Part shown: one piece after another, positions 60,934-64,000 of the stretch
Layout: the number at the start of each line of letters is the position of its first letter
How positions within the stretch are numbered: the first letter of the stretch is position 1
Assembly (NCBI RefSeq): GCF_036271055.1
Contig: NZ_DATBBJ010000099.1
Span: 155,228 to 219,227, forward strand
Source: Scandinavium sp036271055
GTDB lineage: Bacteria > Pseudomonadota > Gammaproteobacteria > Enterobacterales > Enterobacteriaceae
DNA length: 64,000 nucleotides
Direction of reading: 5' to 3'
The notes under the pieces: model-generated
What the model was told of the DNA's origin: nothing
Seen by the model: the letters and a program-made list of their open reading frames with translations, nothing else
Databases searched by the model: none
Position numbers and translations under genes: made by a program

Positions 60934-61027
60934 TGGATTCCGTTAAGTAAGGCCAAACGTTTTAAATTAATGTCAAAACAAACTCTTTGAGTTTTGGACA
61001 ATCCTGAATTAACAACGGAGTATTCCC
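60934..61027 (+). promoter_or_regulatory. rpsL-rpsG spacer, expected S7 translational operator
   Basis: In E. coli protein S7 binds the mRNA between rpsL and rpsG and represses translation of the str operon. This 94-base spacer has the matching complementary elements TCAAAACAAACTC and GAGTTTTGGACA that can form a stem. The role is carried over from E. coli; the fold was not computed. Confidence 0.6.
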
Positions 61028-61498
61028 ATGCCACGTCGTCGCGTCATTGGTCAGCGTAAAATTCTGCCGGATCCTAAGTTCGGATCAGAGCTGCTGGCTA
61101 AATTTGTAAATATCCTGATGGTAGATGGTAAAAAATCTACTGCTGAAGCAATCGTATACAGCGCGCTGGAGACCCTGGCTCAGCGTTCTGGTAAAAACTC
61201 ACTGGAAGCTTTCGAAGTCGCTCTCGACAACGTGCGCCCGACTGTAGAAGTTAAGTCTCGCCGCGTTGGTGGTTCTACTTATCAGGTTCCAGTTGAAGTT
61301 CGTCCGGTCCGTCGTAATGCTCTGGCAATGCGTTGGATCGTTGAAGCTGCTCGTAAACGCGGTGATAAATCCATGGCTCTGCGCCTGGCGAACGAACTTT
61401 CTGATGCTGCAGACAACAAAGGTACTGCAGTTAAGAAACGTGAAGACGTTCACCGTATGGCTGAAGCCAACAAGGCGTTCGCTCACTACCGTTGGTAA
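61028..61498 (+). CDS. rpsG: 30S ribosomal protein S7
   Basis: 156-residue rRNA-binding protein that starts assembly of the 30S head. The start is MPRRRVIGQRKILPDPKFGSE. It ends at FAHYRW with a TAA stop, the normal enteric length, whereas K-12 has a longer S7 because its stop codon is changed. RBS CGGAG precedes the ATG. Confidence 0.99.
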   Translation: MPRRRVIGQRKILPDPKFGSELLAKFVNILMVDGKKSTAEAIVYSALETLAQRSGKNSLEAFEVALDNVRPTVEVKSRRVGGSTYQVPVEVRPVRRNALAMRWIVEAARKRGDKSMALRLANELSDAADNKGTAVKKREDVHRMAEANKAFAHYRW

Positions 61499-61593
61499 TC
61501 CCTTCGGAGTGTTAGTCACCAGTCGGGCGCTTCATGTAAGCCGCCCGTACTGGGTTACTTAATGAACGTCTAAAGAAATAAACGAGGAATCAA

Positions 61594-63708
61594 ATGGCTC
61601 GTACAACACCCATCGCACGCTACCGTAACATTGGTATCAGTGCGCACATCGACGCCGGTAAAACCACGACTACCGAACGTATCCTGTTCTACACCGGTGT
61701 AAACCATAAAATCGGTGAAGTTCACGACGGCGCCGCAACCATGGACTGGATGGAGCAGGAGCAGGAGCGTGGTATTACCATTACCTCCGCAGCGACTACC
61801 GCATTCTGGTCTGGTATGGCGAAGCAGTATGAACCGCATCGCGTAAACATCATCGACACCCCGGGCCACGTTGACTTCACCATCGAAGTTGAACGTTCCA
61901 TGCGTGTTCTTGACGGTGCGGTAATGGTTTACTGCGCAGTTGGTGGTGTTCAGCCGCAGTCTGAAACCGTATGGCGTCAGGCGAACAAATACAAAGTTCC
62001 ACGCATCGCGTTCGTTAACAAAATGGACCGTATGGGTGCTAACTTCCTGAAAGTTGTTGGTCAGATCAAATCCCGTCTGGGCGCGACTCCGGTTCCGCTG
62101 CAGCTGGCAATTGGTGCTGAAGAAGGTTTCACCGGTGTTGTTGACCTGGTGAAAATGAAAGCCATCAACTGGAACGAAGAAGACGCAGGTGTAACCTTCA
62201 CCTACGAAGATATCCCAGCAGATATGCAGGCACTGGCTGACGAATGGCACCAGAACCTGATCGAATCCGCTGCGGAAGCTTCTGAAGATCTGATGGAAAA
62301 ATACCTGGGTGGCGAAGAGCTGACCGAGGAAGAAGTCAAGACTGCTCTGCGTCAGCGCGTTCTGAACAACGAAATCATCCTGGTAACCTGTGGTTCTGCA
62401 TTTAAGAACAAAGGTGTTCAGGCGATGCTGGATGCGGTAATTGATTACCTGCCATCCCCAGTCGACGTACCAGCGATCAACGGTATGCTGGACGACGGTA
62501 AAGATACTCCGGCTGAGCGTCACGCAACTGATGACGAGCCGTTCTCTGCACTGGCGTTCAAAATCGCGACCGACCCATTCGTGGGTAACCTGACGTTCTT
62601 CCGCGTGTACTCTGGCGTGGTTAACTCTGGTGACACTGTTTATAACCCAGTGAAATCGGCTCGTGAGCGTTTTGGTCGTATCGTTCAGATGCACGCTAAC
62701 AAACGTGAAGAGATCAAAGAAGTTCGCGCGGGCGACATTGCAGCAGCAATCGGCCTGAAAGATGTGACCACAGGTGACACCATCTGTGATCCAGACCACG
62801 TGATCATTCTTGAGCGTATGGAATTCCCTGAACCGGTAATCTCCATCGCAGTAGAACCGAAAACCAAAGCTGACCAGGAAAAAATGGGTCTGGCTCTGGG
62901 TCGTCTGGCTAAAGAAGATCCATCATTCCGCGTATGGACTGATGAAGAGTCTAACCAGACTATTATCGCAGGTATGGGTGAACTGCACCTCGACATCATC
63001 GTTGACCGTATGAAGCGTGAATTCAACGTTGAAGCGAACGTCGGTAAACCTCAGGTTGCTTACCGCGAAGCGATTCGTGCGAAAGTTACCGATGTTGAAG
63101 GTAAACACGCCAAGCAGTCTGGTGGTCGTGGTCAGTACGGTCATGTTGTTATCGACATGTACCCACTGGAGCCGGGCTCAAATCCGAAAGGTTACGAGTT
63201 CATCAACGACATCAAAGGTGGTGTAATTCCTGGCGAATACATCCCGGCCGTTGATAAAGGCATCCAGGAGCAGCTGAAAGCTGGTCCTCTGGCGGGTTAC
63301 CCGGTTGTTGATCTCGGCGTGCGCTTGCACTTCGGTTCATACCATGACGTTGACTCCTCTGAGCTGGCGTTTAAACTGGCCGCTTCTATCGCCTTCAAAG
63401 ATGGCTTTAAGAAAGCGAAACCAGTTCTGCTTGAGCCTATCATGAAGGTTGAAGTAGAGACTCCGGAAGAGAACACCGGTGATGTTATCGGTGACCTTAG
63501 CCGTCGTCGTGGTCAGCTGAAAGGTCAGGAATCCAACGCTACTGGCGTTCAGATTCACGCTGAAGTTCCGCTGTCTGAAATGTTCGGATATGCAACTCAG
63601 CTGCGTTCTCTGACGAAAGGTCGTGCTTCTTACTCTATGGAGTTCCTGAAGTATGACGACGCGCCGAACAACGTTGCTCAGGCCGTTATCGAAGCTCGTG
63701 GCAAATAA
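61594..63708 (+). CDS. fusA: Elongation factor G
   Basis: GTPase that drives translocation. P-loop AHIDAGKTTTTER at about residues 17-29, switch II DTPGHVDFT at about 88-96, G4 NKMD. Domains II-V follow. 704 residues equal E. coli EF-G. 95 bases after rpsG. Confidence 0.99.
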   Translation: MARTTPIARYRNIGISAHIDAGKTTTTERILFYTGVNHKIGEVHDGAATMDWMEQEQERGITITSAATTAFWSGMAKQYEPHRVNIIDTPGHVDFTIEVERSMRVLDGAVMVYCAVGGVQPQSETVWRQANKYKVPRIAFVNKMDRMGANFLKVVGQIKSRLGATPVPLQLAIGAEEGFTGVVDLVKMKAINWNEEDAGVTFTYEDIPADMQALADEWHQNLIESAAEASEDLMEKYLGGEELTEEEVKTALRQRVLNNEIILVTCGSAFKNKGVQAMLDAVIDYLPSPVDVPAINGMLDDGKDTPAERHATDDEPFSALAFKIATDPFVGNLTFFRVYSGVVNSGDTVYNPVKSARERFGRIVQMHANKREEIKEVRAGDIAAAIGLKDVTTGDTICDPDHVIILERMEFPEPVISIAVEPKTKADQEKMGLALGRLAKEDPSFRVWTDEESNQTIIAGMGELHLDIIVDRMKREFNVEANVGKPQVAYREAIRAKVTDVEGKHAKQSGGRGQYGHVVIDMYPLEPGSNPKGYEFINDIKGGVIPGEYIPAVDKGIQEQLKAGPLAGYPVVDLGVRLHFGSYHDVDSSELAFKLAASIAFKDGFKKAKPVLLEPIMKVEVETPEENTGDVIGDLSRRRGQLKGQESNATGVQIHAEVPLSEMFGYATQLRSLTKGRASYSMEFLKYDDAPNNVAQAVIEARGK

Positions 63709-63778
63709 GCCGCAAGGTTAAAACTAATGTCCCGTGCTCTCTCCTTGAGGGGAGAGCACTATAGTAAGGAATATAGCC

Positions 63779-64000
63779 GTGTCTAAAGAAAAATTTGAAC
63801 GTACAAAACCGCACGTCAACGTTGGTACTATCGGCCACGTCGACCATGGTAAAACTACCCTGACTGCTGCAATCACCTCCGTACTGGCTAAAACCTACGG
63901 CGGTTCTGCTCGCGCATTCGACCAGATCGATAACGCACCAGAAGAAAAAGCTCGTGGTATCACCATCAACACTTCCCACGTTGAATATGACACCCCGACT
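63779..64000 (+). CDS. tufA: Elongation factor Tu, N-terminal part (3' end outside window)
   Basis: Starts at GTG (63779), as in E. coli tufA, and runs off the window after 74 codons. The P-loop GHVDHGKT is at residues 19-26 and the switch I region RGITINTSHVEYDTPT is visible. 70 bases after fusA, with AAGGA upstream. The spacer contains a CTCTCC / GGAGAG inverted repeat before the start. Confidence 0.98.
   Translation, partial: MSKEKFERTKPHVNVGTIGHVDHGKTTLTAAITSVLAKTYGGSARAFDQIDNAPEEKARGITINTSHVEYDTPT

Noticed and set aside
61570..62799. 409-codon open frame on the minus strand
   Set aside because: Antisense to fusA, a highly expressed and certain gene; no family resemblance and no ribosome site.
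1..64000. CRISPR arrays, prophage, insertion sequences, integrons, tRNA or rRNA genes
   Set aside because: I looked for regularly spaced repeats, transposase or integrase proteins and tRNA-like cloverleaf sequence and found none.

Overview
The window is a near-continuous stretch of core chromosome from a member of the Enterobacteriaceae. Almost every gene product is recognisable as an orthologue of an Escherichia coli K-12 protein at close identity, and gene order follows the E. coli segment malP-malQ ... rpsL-rpsG-fusA-tufA. Differences from the K-12 layout (no gntT after malQ, no nirC between nirD and cysG, a codA-type gene beside nirB, a DUF1471 gene between bioH and feoC) and the REP-type intergenic repeats suggest an Enterobacter/Lelliottia/Leclercia-like genus rather than Escherichia. 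Genus is inference; family is firm.

Layout. 1-3570: end of malP and all of malQ (maltodextrin use). 3667-5787: nfuA and gntX (minus) and bioH (plus). 5906-6175: small secreted DUF1471 protein. 6230-9056: feoABC ferrous iron uptake (minus) with Fur- and FNR-like sites upstream. 9409-12314: yhgF/tex and greB (minus), transcription factors. 12542-14607: ompR-envZ osmosensing pair. 14744-16363: pckA with a good CRP-like site upstream. 16702-20901: hslO, hslR, yrfG, igaA (minus), heat-shock redox chaperone, ribosome rescue, nucleotidase, Rcs control. 21221-24387: nudE and mrcA (PBP1A), convergent. 24506-27731: hofMNOPQ, a pilus/competence-type secretin cluster. 28001-34567: aroK, aroB, damX, dam, rpe, gph, trpS. 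34632-39469: yhfL lipoprotein, cysG, nirD, nirB (minus). 39710-42217: codA-type deaminase and tsgA, convergent. 42497-45827: ppiA, yhfG-fic, pabA, argD. 45876-48761: yhfK, an ERIC repeat and crp. 49090-56472: yhfA, prkB, yheU, yheT, yheS, kefG-kefB, yheV. 56567-59396: slyD, slyX, fkpA, yheO. 59396-60436: tusDCB. 60559-64000: str operon rpsL, rpsG, fusA and the start of tufA.

How the genes work together. Several regulatory sites can be read directly and agree with their neighbours: an IscR type 1-like site at nfuA, Fur and FNR sites at feo, FNR and NarL/NarP sites at nirB, tandem ARG boxes at argD, CRP sites at pckA and crp, a probable sigma-E promoter at fkpA and a textbook sigma-70 promoter at rpsL. 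NirBD and CysG remain a functional set (siroheme enzyme and siroheme synthase), but the nitrite channel gene usually between them is missing.

I found no prophage, integron, CRISPR array, insertion sequence, rRNA or tRNA. The most notable points are the Fic protein with an atypical catalytic motif paired with an intact antitoxin-type motif in YhfG, the missing nirC and gntT, and the orphan codA. I do not see evidence of a wholly new system here.
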